Of a DNA stretch of 64,000 nucleotides, positions 1 through 8,276 are shown piece by piece. The stretch is taken from positions 558,001 to 622,000 of the forward strand of contig NZ_CADFEI010000001.1 in the NCBI RefSeq assembly GCF_902833225.1, read 5' to 3'. Each line of letters begins with the position of its first letter. Positions within the stretch are counted from its first letter, which is position 1. The DNA comes from Burkholderia sp. BCC1644 (lineage in GTDB: Bacteria; Pseudomonadota; Gammaproteobacteria; Burkholderiales; Burkholderiaceae). Under the pieces are notes generated by a model that saw nothing but the letters and a program-made list of their open reading frames with translations, made no database searches and was not told the DNA's origin. Position numbers and translations under genes: made by a program.

Positions 1-303
1 CAAGTCGCGTTGCAGCGCGGCCGCGGCCGGCGGCTGGCGCGCGATGGACCACGCGAGCCACACGAGAAACACGCCGCCGCCGATCTTGAGGGCGACGGTC
101 AGCATCGGGAATGCGGTGACGATGCCCGCGATGCCCAGCGCGCCCATCAGGCCGTAGATCGCATCGGCGCACGCGGCGCCGATACCCGTCGCGAACCCTG
201 CCTGAAAACCGCGGCTCAGGCTGCGCTGAATGCACAGCATGCCGATCGGGCCGACCGGCACCGCGATCGACAGCCCCATCACGACGGACTTGATGAACAA
301 CAT
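1..303 (-). CDS. LysE-family amino-acid exporter, 3' end outside window
   Basis: This is the N-terminal 101 residues of an inner-membrane exporter of the LysE/RhtB family; the rest lies beyond the left edge. The protein starts MLFIKSVVMGLSIAVPVGPIG. The hydrophobic first helix followed by a VPVGP-type proline/glycine motif is the family hallmark, and a second helix contains a GIGAACADAIYGL stretch. Members expel amino acids or related small molecules. The ATG at 303 has a good ribosome site (AAGGAGCAGG) just upstream. The gene is divergent from an Lrp-type regulator at 420, the usual arrangement for a LysE exporter and its sensor. The substrate cannot be told from the visible part. Confidence 0.85.
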   Translation of the reverse strand, partial: MLFIKSVVMGLSIAVPVGPIGMLCIQRSLSRGFQAGFATGIGAACADAIYGLMGALGIAGIVTAFPMLTVALKIGGGVFLVWLAWSIARQPPAAAALQRDL

Positions 304-374
304 TGCCTGCTCCTTGCGACATGCAACGGGTCGAACAGGCATCGTAGGGAAAGTCCGGTCACCGCTGAATGCGG

Positions 375-408
375 TTTTTAAGGAAAAATAGGCGCTCTAC
401 CTTAAAAA
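375..408. promoter_or_regulatory. Inverted repeat between lysE-like gene and lrp-like gene
   Basis: TTTTTAAGG (375-383) and CCTTAAAAA (400-408) are perfect 9-base arms separated by 16 bases. The site is AT-rich in a GC-rich genome, sits in the divergent intergenic region and ends 11 bases before the lrp start codon. Lrp/AsnC proteins bind such dyads, so it is a plausible autoregulatory operator that also controls the exporter. Binding is inferred. Confidence 0.5.
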
Positions 409-419
409 ATCCCGCCGCG

Positions 420-869
420 ATGGATGATCTGGACTGGAAGGTATTGGCGCTGCTTCAGGCCAACGGCCGCATCAGCTATACCGAACTCGCGCGCCAGGTT
501 CACCTGTCGGTGCCGGCGGTGACGGAGCGCGTGAAGCGCCTCGAGGCGTCCGGTGTCGTCGAGGGCTACACGGCGCGAATCAACCCGGTCGCGGCCGGCT
601 ACCCGGTGAGCGCGCTGATCGGCATCACGGTGCCGCAGCCGGCCAAGGCAAAATTCCTCAAGTTGCTGGAGTCGATTCCCGAAGTCGTCGAATGCCGTCA
701 CGTGACCGGCGAGGATTCGTACGTGATGCGGTTCGTCGCAACCAGCATGACCCATCTCGAACAGCTGATCGAACGCATCAACCTGTACGGCGAAACGCGC
801 ACGTCGATCGTGATGTCGACGCCAGTGCCGGTGCGCGGGCTGGCGCGGCCGCCGTCGAAGCTCGGATGA
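420..869 (+). CDS. Lrp/AsnC-family transcriptional regulator
   Basis: This is a 149-residue DNA-binding regulator. Residues 1-60 form the AsnC-type winged helix-turn-helix (LDWKVLALLQANGR, then SVPAVTERVKRLEASGVV). Residues 65-145 form the ligand-binding RAM domain (ALIGITVPQ, then VVECRHVTGEDSYVMRF). Length and domain order are normal for the family. I chose the ATG at 420 because the protein then starts directly at the family's first helix; an in-frame ATG at 369 would add 17 residues and run through the inverted repeat at 375-408. It is divergent from the LysE-type exporter and probably activates it in response to an amino acid. The effector is unknown. Confidence 0.85.
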   Translation: MDDLDWKVLALLQANGRISYTELARQVHLSVPAVTERVKRLEASGVVEGYTARINPVAAGYPVSALIGITVPQPAKAKFLKLLESIPEVVECRHVTGEDSYVMRFVATSMTHLEQLIERINLYGETRTSIVMSTPVPVRGLARPPSKLG

Positions 870-953
870 TGCGTCGATCGGCGCCAGCCGGCCCGTCGAC
901 GACAAGCCGCCAATTGGCTGCCGGCCCGCCAGTCCGCCGCGGCGATCGACGCA
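870..953. repeat. Long-range dyad in the convergent lrp / lipoprotein gap
   Basis: TGCGTCGATCG (870-880) and CGATCGACGCA (943-953) are perfect 11-base inverted arms that fill the space between two converging genes. The left arm starts right after the lrp stop codon. It could fold into one large GC-rich stem that stops transcription from both sides. There is no T-run, so terminator function is only a guess. Confidence 0.3.
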
Positions 954-959
954 CGCCGG

Positions 960-2309
960 TTATTTGCCGGCCAGGCCGCCGAGCAGGCCCCCCACCAACG
1001 ACGTCACCGGCGCAAGCGGATTGGCGAGACCGCCCAGCGGCGTGCCGCCGCCCGTGCCGGTCGCGGGACCGTTGTGCACGGTCGCCGGAGTACCGCCGAC
1101 CACGCTCGTCACCAGACCGGAGATCGGCACCGCGCCGTTCGCGCCGCCTGGATTCACGAGGCCGCCCACATTCGTGACCGTGTTGCCGACTGCCTGGACG
1201 AGGTTGCCGACACCGCCGACGAGCGGCTGAGACGACGCGGAGGCCACCTTCGATCCGGCCGACGTGATCGCCGCGCCGACCTGCCCGAGCAGGCCGGCGA
1301 CCGGCTGTCCGAGGCCGGTGGCGGTGCCGACCTGCTGCGTGAGCTGGCCCGCCGTCGTCACGAGCGGCGTGATCGCCGTGCTGATCGCCTGCGTCGTCTG
1401 CTGGACCGGGCCCGACGACAACGCCGCGCCGAGCGTCGCGCCGCCCGTGCGCAGCCCGCCGGCCACCGTGTCGAGCAGCCCGCTGACCGGTGTCGTGAGC
1501 GGCGCCAGCGGCGACAGCGGGCCGGAGCCGAGCGCCTTGACGGTTTCGCTGAGGCCGCTGACAGGGTTGCTGGTCGACGCGACGATGTTGCCGAGGCCGC
1601 CGATCGTCGTGCCGACCGGGTTCGGTACGGTGCCGATCTGGCCGAGGCCGGCACTCACGGCATTCGACGTCGCGCTGATGATCGTGCCGACGCCGGTCAC
1701 CGTGTCGGCCGGCCCGACGGTGACGCCCCTGCTGACGCCGGGGAGGGTGACGCCGGCGAGCGTGGTGCCCGCATCCATCACGATCCCGCCGACGGAGCTG
1801 ACGATGCCGTTCGTGCCCGGCGCGCCGCTGGTGCCCCAGCCGCTTGTGTTACCGCTGCTGGAGCCACTGCTGCTCGACCCGCTGCTGCTCGTGCCACTGC
1901 TGCTTGTGCCGCTGCTGCTCGTGCCACTGCTGCTCGTGCCGCTGCTGCTTGTGCCGCTGCTGCTCGTGCCGCTGCTGCTTGTGCCGCTGCTGCTCGTGCC
2001 GCTGCTACTTGTGCCGCTGCTGCTTGTGCCGCTGCTGCTTGTGCCGCTGCTGCTTGTGCCGCTGCTGCTCGTGCCGCTGCTGCTCGTGCCACTGCTGCTC
2101 GCGCCACTGCTGCTCGTGCCGCTGCTACTCGTGCCACTGCTGCTCGTACCGCTGCTGCCACTCGTGCCACTGGTCCCGCTCGTGCTCGTCGCGATGTTGT
2201 TGCCCGGCAGTGTCGGCGCCGAAATATCGCCGCCGCCGCACGCCGCCAGCGCGCACGCCGCAGCGATGGCGGCAAGCGCGCCATTCGCCTTGATGAAATG
2301 ATTGTGCAT
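960..2309 (-). CDS. Repeat-rich putative lipoprotein with a GTSSS tract
   Basis: This is a 449-residue surface protein of unknown function. The N-terminus is a lipoprotein signal (charged start, AAIAAACALAAC lipobox) with the lipidated Cys near residue 24. Residues about 42-155 are a low-complexity tract of roughly 20 five-residue units, mostly G-T-S-S-S. The C-terminal 290 residues are Gly/Val/Leu/Thr-rich with loosely repeated units such as GLxxxVxxVGGLV and end PVTSLVGGLLGGLAGK. There is no catalytic motif. The Ser/Thr tract looks like a flexible, possibly glycosylated stalk that lifts the C-terminal domain from the outer membrane. Similar Burkholderia proteins are sometimes labelled collagen-like, but this lacks true Gly-X-Y triplets. 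Confidence 0.75.
   Translation of the reverse strand: MHNHFIKANGALAAIAAACALAACGGGDISAPTLPGNNIATSTSGTSGTSGSSGTSSSGTSSSGTSSSGASSSGTSSSGTSSSGTSSSGTSSSGTSSSGTSSSGTSSSGTSSSGTSSSGTSSSGTSSSGTSSSGTSSSGTSSSGSSSSGSSSGNTSGWGTSGAPGTNGIVSSVGGIVMDAGTTLAGVTLPGVSRGVTVGPADTVTGVGTIISATSNAVSAGLGQIGTVPNPVGTTIGGLGNIVASTSNPVSGLSETVKALGSGPLSPLAPLTTPVSGLLDTVAGGLRTGGATLGAALSSGPVQQTTQAISTAITPLVTTAGQLTQQVGTATGLGQPVAGLLGQVGAAITSAGSKVASASSQPLVGGVGNLVQAVGNTVTNVGGLVNPGGANGAVPISGLVTSVVGGTPATVHNGPATGTGGGTPLGGLANPLAPVTSLVGGLLGGLAGK
1866..2165. repeat. 15-base tandem repeat array (about 20 units) inside the lipoprotein gene
   Basis: Units of the form GTGCCGCTGCTGCTC on the + strand, with C/T and G/A variants, run head to tail and encode the GTSSS stalk on the minus strand. 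The 15-base unit keeps the reading frame when copies are gained or lost, so copy-number change would alter stalk length rather than switch the gene off. Confidence 0.85.
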
Positions 2310-2655
2310 GGAAGTCCCCGTCAGCTATTCAACGTCGTGCTTCCAGCAAGCATCTACCGTGCCATCGCCATCAGGACCGCTGACGATCCGGCCATCGCAT
2401 CGGATCGCGCCGTCCGGCGGGCCTTGCGTGGACGATCCACGGCGCGGTTGCCCAATCTTTCGTCGTGCGCGTACCTTACGTTCCAGTAACGCTTCCGTAA
2501 CACGAATCCGATGTTACGTAGCACCGCGCGACAAATGACGACGCATCGCGTCGCCGCCCTCCTTCGAGCGTACTCAACGGTGCTATCGTCGAAACCTGCC
2601 CCGACATCTCCCCTATCCGCGCCATCGGCGCTCCGATCCCCGGACCAGACAAACG
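2310..2655. other. Divergent intergenic region, no gene
   Basis: This 346-base stretch lies between the divergent lipoprotein and cupin genes. Short open frames here have no recognisable protein and poor codon use. It must hold two promoters; none could be fixed with confidence. A short dyad GCGTGGA-CGA-TCCACGGC lies near 2427-2442, and an AT-richer patch with repeated GTAAC/GTTAC words lies near 2480-2520. Confidence 0.4.
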
Positions 2656-3111
2656 ATGAACAACCCGCAAGCAATCCTGACCGCCGCCGATATCGCGGCG
2701 ATGGAACCGGAGCATTCCGTCCATCCGTTGAACGCGAATGCCGTCCGCCTGAAGCGATCGCTGGGTGACGCCACCGGGCTCACGCAACTGGGCTTCCATC
2801 TGATGACGTTGATGCCGGGGCACGAATCGACCGAATATCACCGGCACCTGTACGGCGAGGAATGCCTTTACGTGCTGTCCGGATTCGGCGAGGCAACCAT
2901 CGACGGCCAGACCTGTCCGGTCGGCCCGGGGGACTTCATGGGATTCCCGCGCGGCGGCCCCGCGCACACGATGGTCAATACCGGCGACCTGCCGCTCGTC
3001 TACATCGTCGCCGGCGATCGGCCGGAACACGACGTGTGCGACTATCCGAAACTCGGCAAGCGTCTGTACAAGGCGGGCGCCAACAAGGTGTTCGTGGATC
3101 ACGACGAATAG
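2656..3111 (+). CDS. Cupin-domain protein
   Basis: This is a 151-residue single-cupin protein, probably cytoplasmic. Cupin motif 1 is about residues 55-77 (PGHESTEYHRHLYGEECLYVLSG), with His and Glu ligands for a metal ion. Motif 2 is about residues 93-112 (VGPGDFMGFPRGGPAHTMVNTG), with the final His ligand. The metal-binding set is complete, so it may be a small dioxygenase, isomerase or metabolite-binding protein. The substrate cannot be deduced. It stands alone between a divergent lipoprotein and a convergent copper-type operon, ending only 9 bases from the latter. Confidence 0.8.
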   Translation: MNNPQAILTAADIAAMEPEHSVHPLNANAVRLKRSLGDATGLTQLGFHLMTLMPGHESTEYHRHLYGEECLYVLSGFGEATIDGQTCPVGPGDFMGFPRGGPAHTMVNTGDLPLVYIVAGDRPEHDVCDYPKLGKRLYKAGANKVFVDHDE

Positions 3112-3120
3112 CGTCACCCG

Positions 3121-3468
3121 TCACGGCCGCTTAACAAGCTTCACGATCGTAAGCGTGCCGTGGACGTTTTCAACCCGAACCCTCACCCTGTCGCCCGCAT
3201 GCAGCGGCGCGATCATGCCCGCCTCGCCGACCTTGAACGCCATCGTCATCGGCGGCATCCCGACGTTGTCGAGCGCACCGTGCTTCAGCGTCACCAGCCC
3301 GCGCCCGGCGTCGATCGCCTTGACCTCGGCGTCGGTCAGCTTCGCATCCGGCGCCGACATCGTCGTGTCGCCCATGTTCATGCCGGACATGTCGCCGCCC
3401 GCGAACACCGGCAGCGCGACGACGGCCATCGCGCACCACGCGGCGACGCCATGCAAGCAGCACTTCAT
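3121..3468 (-). CDS. CusF-like periplasmic copper-binding protein
   Basis: This is a 115-residue exported protein. Residues 1-23 are a signal peptide ending VFAG. A Met-rich linker follows (DMSGMNMGDTTM), then a CusF-type domain with VKAIDAGRGLVTLKHG and GMPPMTMAF. In the CusF family the His and the two Met of the M-T-M motif bind Cu(I)/Ag(I); these are present, but the tryptophan that caps the metal in E. coli CusF is replaced by Met. It would carry copper in the periplasm. It is the last gene of a minus-strand operon after DUF1326 and DUF2182 genes, 53 bases away. I chose the Met at 3468 because the signal peptide starts there. Confidence 0.85.
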   Translation of the reverse strand: MKCCLHGVAAWCAMAVVALPVFAGGDMSGMNMGDTTMSAPDAKLTDAEVKAIDAGRGLVTLKHGALDNVGMPPMTMAFKVGEAGMIAPLHAGDRVRVRVENVHGTLTIVKLVKRP

Positions 3469-3521
3469 CGATAGACTCCCGCCGGGCCCCGCACGATTCC
3501 GCTGCACCGTGGTGCCGCCCG

Positions 3522-4313
3522 TCACACGATCAACGTCACACCGGCCCACGCGATCAGCACGATGCCGAGCGCGCGGCCGATACGTTCGCCGCCCGGCAGG
3601 ACTTTTTCCGCGAACACGAGGAGCGACAGTGCGGCAATCCACACGACGTTCATCACGCCGCCGACGAACAGCAGCGCCATCAGCAGCCAGCAGCACCCCA
3701 CGCAGTACGCGCCGTGACGCACGCCGAGCAGGAAACTGCCCGCAACGCCCGGACGCCAGTGCGCGACCAGGAACGCGGCCGGCGCACGGCATTGCCGCAG
3801 GCACGCGCGCTTCAGCGGCGAGAATTGATAGAGTCCGGCCAGCGCCAGCACGACCGCGGAAAGGATGGCGCTCTTCGACCACAGCATCATCGCTGAGATC
3901 AATCCGGCCGGCTGCAGCATCGCCTGAAGCAGCGCCGCGCCGATCGAGAACGCGAGCCATGTCGTCAGATAGCCGGCCAGCAGCGACACCGACGTGAACG
4001 CCGAGCCCGACGCCATCTCGCCGCGATGCCGCAGCACGCGCCGGTACAGCATCACGAGCGGCGCCGCACCGGGCGTCATCATCGCGACCATCATCACCCA
4101 CCACATCGCGATCACGGTCGGCAGCGACGGATCCATGCTGCCCATGTCGTCCGCGAGACGGTGCGGAAAGAGCGCGAACGTCGTCATGTCCAGCGCCGAC
4201 ATGCCGGTGCCCGCCCCGGTCCACAGGTAGAACCAGCACACGCCGACGAGTGCGGCCATCGCGAGCAGCGTGATGACGCGCTCGCGACCGAGCCAGGAGT
4301 CGAGCGGAGTCAT
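3522..4313 (-). CDS. DUF2182 predicted metal-binding integral membrane protein
   Basis: This 263-residue polytopic membrane protein has about six or seven hydrophobic segments. Features of the DUF2182 family are visible: a WWVMMVAMMTPGAAPL segment rich in Met (about residues 69-85), a Cys pair in KRACLRQCRAP, and an RHGAYCVGCCWLLM segment with a His and three Cys (about 205-220). These Met/Cys/His clusters suggest metal passage or sensing in the membrane, but no member has a settled function that I can name. Its ATG overlaps the stop of the upstream DUF1326 gene as ATGA, so the two are translationally coupled. The CusF-like gene downstream points to copper. Confidence 0.85.
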   Translation of the reverse strand: MTPLDSWLGRERVITLLAMAALVGVCWFYLWTGAGTGMSALDMTTFALFPHRLADDMGSMDPSLPTVIAMWWVMMVAMMTPGAAPLVMLYRRVLRHRGEMASGSAFTSVSLLAGYLTTWLAFSIGAALLQAMLQPAGLISAMMLWSKSAILSAVVLALAGLYQFSPLKRACLRQCRAPAAFLVAHWRPGVAGSFLLGVRHGAYCVGCCWLLMALLFVGGVMNVVWIAALSLLVFAEKVLPGGERIGRALGIVLIAWAGVTLIV

Positions 4314-4954
4314 GCCGCGACGCGATGCCGGATCAAGCCGTGGTTGTTCAAGTGCAGCCGCGCGAACTGCGCATAGGTGCCGTCGAGATTCAACGCGATG
4401 TTGCCGTGCGAGCGCCCCGTGCCCGAGCCGATTTCCGCCAGTTCGTATTCGAAACCGTTCGGCAGGTCGATCCGCACGCGGTGCTCGGCGCCCGTCACCG
4501 GGTTGCGGATCGGCTCGCCGGCCGCGTCGAACACGCCGTCGACGTGAATCCGGCCGCGCCGCGCATCGACATCGACGTCGAAATCGATCTTCGTGAAGAT
4601 CGGATCGAACGCGTGCTCGAGCGTCGACGCGTACACCGAGAACATCGTCGCGAATGGATCGGTATCCTGACCGGTCATGATCTTCAGCACGGCATCGCGC
4701 TGCTCGGGGCTGGCCCGCTCGTCGACGATCGGCTGGCACTTGCCGCGGCCCTCGTGAACGGCGCCCGGCCACTGGAACACGACCGCGATCCTGACGCCGT
4801 CGAGCACCACGTCGCCGTAGTGGCCGCTGTCGATCGACAGCGCGCCCATCGCTTCGCAATTGCCGTTGGTCGGCAACGCATTGAACTGGCACGGACAACC
4901 GTATGAGCAATTGCAACTGATCATTTCGGTGCCCTGAATCTCCCACGGCGTCAT
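4310..4954 (-). CDS. DUF1326 domain-containing protein
   Basis: This is a 214-residue soluble protein and the first gene of the DUF1326-DUF2182-CusF operon. Near the N-terminus it has a dense cysteine motif, SCNCSYGCPCQFN (about residues 13-25, C-x-C-x3-C-x-C), typical of the family and suited to binding a soft metal. The rest carries acidic stretches and a conserved-looking GRIHVDGVFDAAGEPIRNP region. Function is unknown. The ATG at 4954 follows a GAGGTGGAG ribosome site. Pairing of DUF1326 with DUF2182 recurs in proteobacteria, and the CusF-type partner here suggests copper or another thiophilic metal. Confidence 0.85.
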   Translation of the reverse strand: MTPWEIQGTEMISCNCSYGCPCQFNALPTNGNCEAMGALSIDSGHYGDVVLDGVRIAVVFQWPGAVHEGRGKCQPIVDERASPEQRDAVLKIMTGQDTDPFATMFSVYASTLEHAFDPIFTKIDFDVDVDARRGRIHVDGVFDAAGEPIRNPVTGAEHRVRIDLPNGFEYELAEIGSGTGRSHGNIALNLDGTYAQFARLHLNNHGLIRHRVAA

Positions 4955-5122
4955 GACTCCACCTCGCGCTCGGTGACATGTAAACGCTTCGAATCTAGTG
5001 CACGGTACCGGGGAAATCAAAGCAGGGATCACCCACCTGCAAACGGTGTTTTCGCGGCTTACATATGACCTATCGAACCGCATGCGCATCGAGGTGCCGG
5101 CCGCTGTCTCCGCCCCGTCGTC

Positions 5123-5422
5123 TCAGACGAGCAACGATGCGACGATCGCACACCACACCGCGCTCGCGCCGCACAGAAACGCGCGCCGCGCGACGAACAT
5201 CCGCGACTCGTCATCGGGTGTCTTCATCGGCGAGGTTGCGAGAAACGGCACGCTGGCGAGACACGCGAAGCCCGCCAGCGCGAGCATCACGACGACATAG
5301 TCGCCGAACCGCCAGGGCAGCGGTTCGTGCAATCCCCAGTAACCGAGAAACAGCATGCCCATCGAGAACATCGTCGCGGCGGCCGAGCTGAGCGCGACCA
5401 CCGATCCCGTCGGAAATTGCAT
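5123..5422 (-). CDS. Small membrane protein, function unknown
   Basis: This 99-residue protein has three hydrophobic segments: about 8-27, 42-62 and 80-99. The charged loop between the second and third is KTPDDESR. No family is recognised. The Met at 5422 is the best start because GGGAGGT lies 5 bases upstream; a longer form from 5467 would be less likely. It lies upstream of the DUF1326 gene on the same strand, separated by 168 bases, so it may be its own unit. Confidence 0.6.
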   Translation of the reverse strand: MQFPTGSVVALSSAAATMFSMGMLFLGYWGLHEPLPWRFGDYVVVMLALAGFACLASVPFLATSPMKTPDDESRMFVARRAFLCGASAVWCAIVASLLV

Positions 5423-5639
5423 GGGAACCTCCCCTCGCGCAACGCGCGATGCAACGCATCTCGCCAAGGACCGTCACGATCGTGCCGGCCGCCGACCGGT
5501 TCACGGATTCATGACTGACTCGAATGGATGAAGAGCGCCCCCGCCGCCGCTCGACGAATACGCGTTGTCACGGATTGACAGATTCAGCCAGATAACGCGG
5601 CATTTCGTGCCCGTCCAATCCGGCACGTGCGTCACGCCG

Positions 5640-5888
5640 CTACTCCGGCTTCTTCGCGACCTGCGCGAACGTCATCCATCCGACCACCGCGGTGGCGACC
5701 CAGCAACATGTGACCAGCAGGTCGAGATTCATCCAGCCTTCGAAATTCGCGCTGTTTTCGAAACTGCAGCGCTGACGGCCCCTGACCCACATGCAGCCGC
5801 TGATCAGTTGGTCGATGTGCATGTAGATGCTGAATGCCGCAACGGCAGAGGCGATGACGGCGACCCGCAGGCTCATGCTCTTTTTCAT
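5640..5888 (-). CDS. Small membrane protein with paired cysteines, function unknown
   Basis: This 82-residue protein has two hydrophobic segments (about residues 8-24 and 53-73). A loop of about 28 residues between them has Cys residues in ISGCMWVRGRQRCSF that could form a disulfide if the loop is periplasmic. No family is recognised. It lies between another small membrane protein gene and the PaaY-like gene on the same strand, with no overlap. Confidence 0.5.
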   Translation of the reverse strand: MKKSMSLRVAVIASAVAAFSIYMHIDQLISGCMWVRGRQRCSFENSANFEGWMNLDLLVTCCWVATAVVGWMTFAQVAKKPE

Positions 5889-6003
5889 TGGTGCTGGACG
5901 CGTGTGGTGAACTCCTGCCGATCTTAAGCCAATGGTGACGTGTCACGCAATTGATCGGGTATCGTCCCGATTGACCGGCGTGCGTGAAAGATGCACCTTC
6001 CGC

Positions 6004-6531
6004 TCACCCTTCGATCTGCCTGATCGTCCTCAGGCAATCCGCCGCCAGTTGTTGATAGATCCGCGTGCCGTTCGCCTTCGCTTCGATCTCCGCGTCGCTC
6101 AGCCGCCGTACGACGCGCCCCGGCATGCCCGCGAGCAGCACGCCGCCCGGCACGTCGTAACCGGCCTTCACGAACGCGCATGCCGCGACGATCGTCGTCG
6201 CACCGATCGTCGCGCCGTCCATCACGACCGCGTTCATCCCGATCATCGTGTCGGGTTCGAGGGTCGCGCCATGCACGATCGCGCCATGGCCGATGTGGCT
6301 GTTCACGCCGAGCCGGCACGTCTCGCCGATCCCGACGTGCAGCACGCAGCCGTCCTGCACGTTGCTGCCGTCCTCCACGACGATCGCGCCGAAGTCGCCG
6401 CGCAGGCACGCATGCGGACCGATGTAGCAGCGCGCGCCGATCGTCACGTCGCCGATCACGACCGCGGTCGGATCGACATACGCGGACGGATCGATGCGCG
6501 GACGCATCCCGTTGAATTCGAACAGCGGCAT
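6004..6531 (-). CDS. paaY: PaaY/CaiE-like gamma-carbonic-anhydrase-fold protein
   Basis: This 175-residue protein is built from hexapeptide repeats that fold as a left-handed beta-helix and trimerise. It has the family landmarks CLRGDFG, NVQDGCVLH, GHGAIVHG and GMNAVVMDGA, with His residues placed to bind metal between subunits. The C-terminal tail (GTRIYQQLAADCL) resembles PaaY and CaiE rather than plain carbonic anhydrases. PaaY is a thioesterase that rescues CoA trapped in stalled ring-degradation intermediates. A similar role suits this position, because it is the last gene of an operon with etfA and etfB, starting 2 bases after the etfA stop. It could instead be a carbonic anhydrase-like protein. 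Confidence 0.75.
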   Translation of the reverse strand: MPLFEFNGMRPRIDPSAYVDPTAVVIGDVTIGARCYIGPHACLRGDFGAIVVEDGSNVQDGCVLHVGIGETCRLGVNSHIGHGAIVHGATLEPDTMIGMNAVVMDGATIGATTIVAACAFVKAGYDVPGGVLLAGMPGRVVRRLSDAEIEAKANGTRIYQQLAADCLRTIRQIEG

Positions 6532-6533
6532 CG

Positions 6534-7478
6534 TCAGAGCGCCGCGACCGCTTTCGGCACGAGCGCGAACAGGTCGCCGACGACACCATAGTCGGCCACG
6601 CTGAAGATCGGCGCCTCCGGATCCTTGTTGATCGCGACGATCACCTTCGAATCCTTCATGCCCGCCAAGTGCTGGATCGCGCCGGAAATGCCGACCGCGA
6701 TGTACAGCTGCGGTGCGACGATCTTGCCGGTCTGGCCGACCTGATAGTCGTTCGGCACGTAGCCGGCGTCGACCGCTGCGCGCGATGCGCCGAGTGCGGC
6801 CTGCAGCTTGTCGGCCAGTGGCTCGAGCACCTTCGTGTAGTTCTCGCCGCTGCCCAAGCCACGGCCGCCCGACACGATGATGTTCGCGCTGGTGAGTTCC
6901 GGCCGGTCCAGCTTCGTCACTTCACGGCTCACGAACCGCGACTGGCCTGCATCTGCGGCTACCTCGATCTTCTCGACCGTCGCGTTGCCGCCTTCGGCCG
7001 CCACCGGATCGAACCCCGTCGCACGCACCGTGACGACCTTGATCGCGTCGCCCGACTGAACCGTCGCGATCGCGTTGCCCGCGTAGATCGGCCGCTCGAA
7101 CGTATCGGCCGAAACCACGCCCGTGATCTCGGAGATCTGTGCGACGTCCAGCTTTGCGGCGATACGCGGCGCGATGTTCTTGCCGTAGGCAGTTGCCGGC
7201 GCGAGGATGTGCGAATAGTCCTTCGCGATGTTCATCACGGTCGCTTCGACGTTCTCGGCCAGACCGTCTGCCAGGTGCGGCGCGTCGGCCAGCAGCACCT
7301 TCGACACACCGGCGATCTTCGCCGCCGCGTCCGCAGCCGCTTGCGCGTCGTGGCCCGCGACCAGAACATGCACGTCGCCACCGCCCGCTGCGCCGAGCGC
7401 CTGCGCTGCCGCCACCGCATTGAGCGTCGCAGCCTTGATCGATGCGTTGTCGTGTTCCGCAATTACCAGAATCGTCAT
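6534..7478 (-). CDS. etfA: Electron transfer flavoprotein subunit alpha
   Basis: This is a 314-residue FAD-binding subunit of the soluble ETF, which takes electrons from acyl-CoA dehydrogenases and passes them to ETF-quinone oxidoreductase. The N-terminal domain begins [11 protein letters not shown]. The C-terminal half carries the FAD-binding signature ([12 protein letters not shown], then [26 protein letters not shown], then [18 protein letters not shown]). Length is normal. It lies 16 bases after etfB. The window has four acyl-CoA dehydrogenases, so this pair is probably the electron acceptor for the steroid beta-oxidation steps. Burkholderia normally has another EtfAB elsewhere. Confidence 0.95.
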   Translation of the reverse strand: MTILVIAEHDNASIKAATLNAVAAAQALGAAGGGDVHVLVAGHDAQAAADAAAKIAGVSKVLLADAPHLADGLAENVEATVMNIAKDYSHILAPATAYGKNIAPRIAAKLDVAQISEITGVVSADTFERPIYAGNAIATVQSGDAIKVVTVRATGFDPVAAEGGNATVEKIEVAADAGQSRFVSREVTKLDRPELTSANIIVSGGRGLGSGENYTKVLEPLADKLQAALGASRAAVDAGYVPNDYQVGQTGKIVAPQLYIAVGISGAIQHLAGMKDSKVIVAINKDPEAPIFSVADYGVVGDLFALVPKAVAAL

Positions 7479-7494
7479 TTCGTTGCGTTCCCTG

Positions 7495-8244
7495 TTACAG
7501 CACCTTGGCTTCGGTCTTCAGCTTCGCGACCAGCGTCTGCACGTCCGGCACCTTCACGCCGGCCGCGCGCTTCGGCGGCTCGCTCACGTTGAGCATCTTC
7601 AAACGCGGCGTCACATCCACGCCAAGGTCGCCGGGCTGCACGACCTCGAGCGGCTTCTTCTTCGCCTTCATGATGTTCGGCAACGTCACGTAGCGCGGCT
7701 CGTTCAGGCGCAGGTCCGTCGTCACGACCGCGGGCAGTTGCAGCGACAGCGTTTCCGCGCCGCCGTCGACTTCGCGCGCGACCGTCGCACGGCCGTCGGC
7801 AATCACCACCTTCGACGCGAACGTCGCCTGCGGCAACCCCGCGAGCGCGGCCAGCATCTGGCCGGTCTGGTTCGAATCGTCGTCGATCGCCTGCTTGCCG
7901 AGGATCACCAGCTGCGGCTGCTCCTTGTCGACCAGCGCCTTCAGCACCTTCGCGACGCCCAGCGGCTCGACGCCGGCATTCGATTCGACGAGGATCGCGC
8001 GGTCCGCGCCGATCGCGAGCGCCGTGCGCAGCGTTTCCTGCGCTTGCGCCACGCCGACCGATATGGCGACCACCTCCGTCGCGACGCCGGCTTCCTTTAA
8101 CCGCACGGCCTCTTCCACCGCGATCTCGTCGAACGGGTTCATCGACATCTTCACGTTCGCGATGTCGACGCCGGTCCGGTCGGATTTCACGCCGACCTTC
8201 ACGTTCGCGTCGACCACGCGCTTCACTGCCACGAGCACTTTCAA
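7495..8244 (-). CDS. etfB: Electron transfer flavoprotein subunit beta
   Basis: This is a 249-residue partner of EtfA. The protein reads [12 protein letters not shown] and contains the AMP-binding and recognition segments [16 protein letters not shown] (about residues 117-132) and [11 protein letters not shown], with the recognition-loop area [19 protein letters not shown] near 190-210. The start codon is TTG at 8244, preceded by GGGAGA; an ATG would lie too far inside or outside the conserved start. It forms an operon with the SDR upstream (32 bases) and etfA downstream. Confidence 0.95.
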   Translation of the reverse strand: MKVLVAVKRVVDANVKVGVKSDRTGVDIANVKMSMNPFDEIAVEEAVRLKEAGVATEVVAISVGVAQAQETLRTALAIGADRAILVESNAGVEPLGVAKVLKALVDKEQPQLVILGKQAIDDDSNQTGQMLAALAGLPQATFASKVVIADGRATVAREVDGGAETLSLQLPAVVTTDLRLNEPRYVTLPNIMKAKKKPLEVVQPGDLGVDVTPRLKMLNVSEPPKRAAGVKVPDVQTLVAKLKTEAKVL

Positions 8245-8276
8245 CTGTGCGTCTCCCTTGTTGTGCGAAAGCCGCG

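Noticed and set aside
1866..2165. Possible CRISPR array
   Set aside because: The repeats are 15 bases long and directly adjacent, with no spacers. They encode a Ser/Thr stalk in frame.
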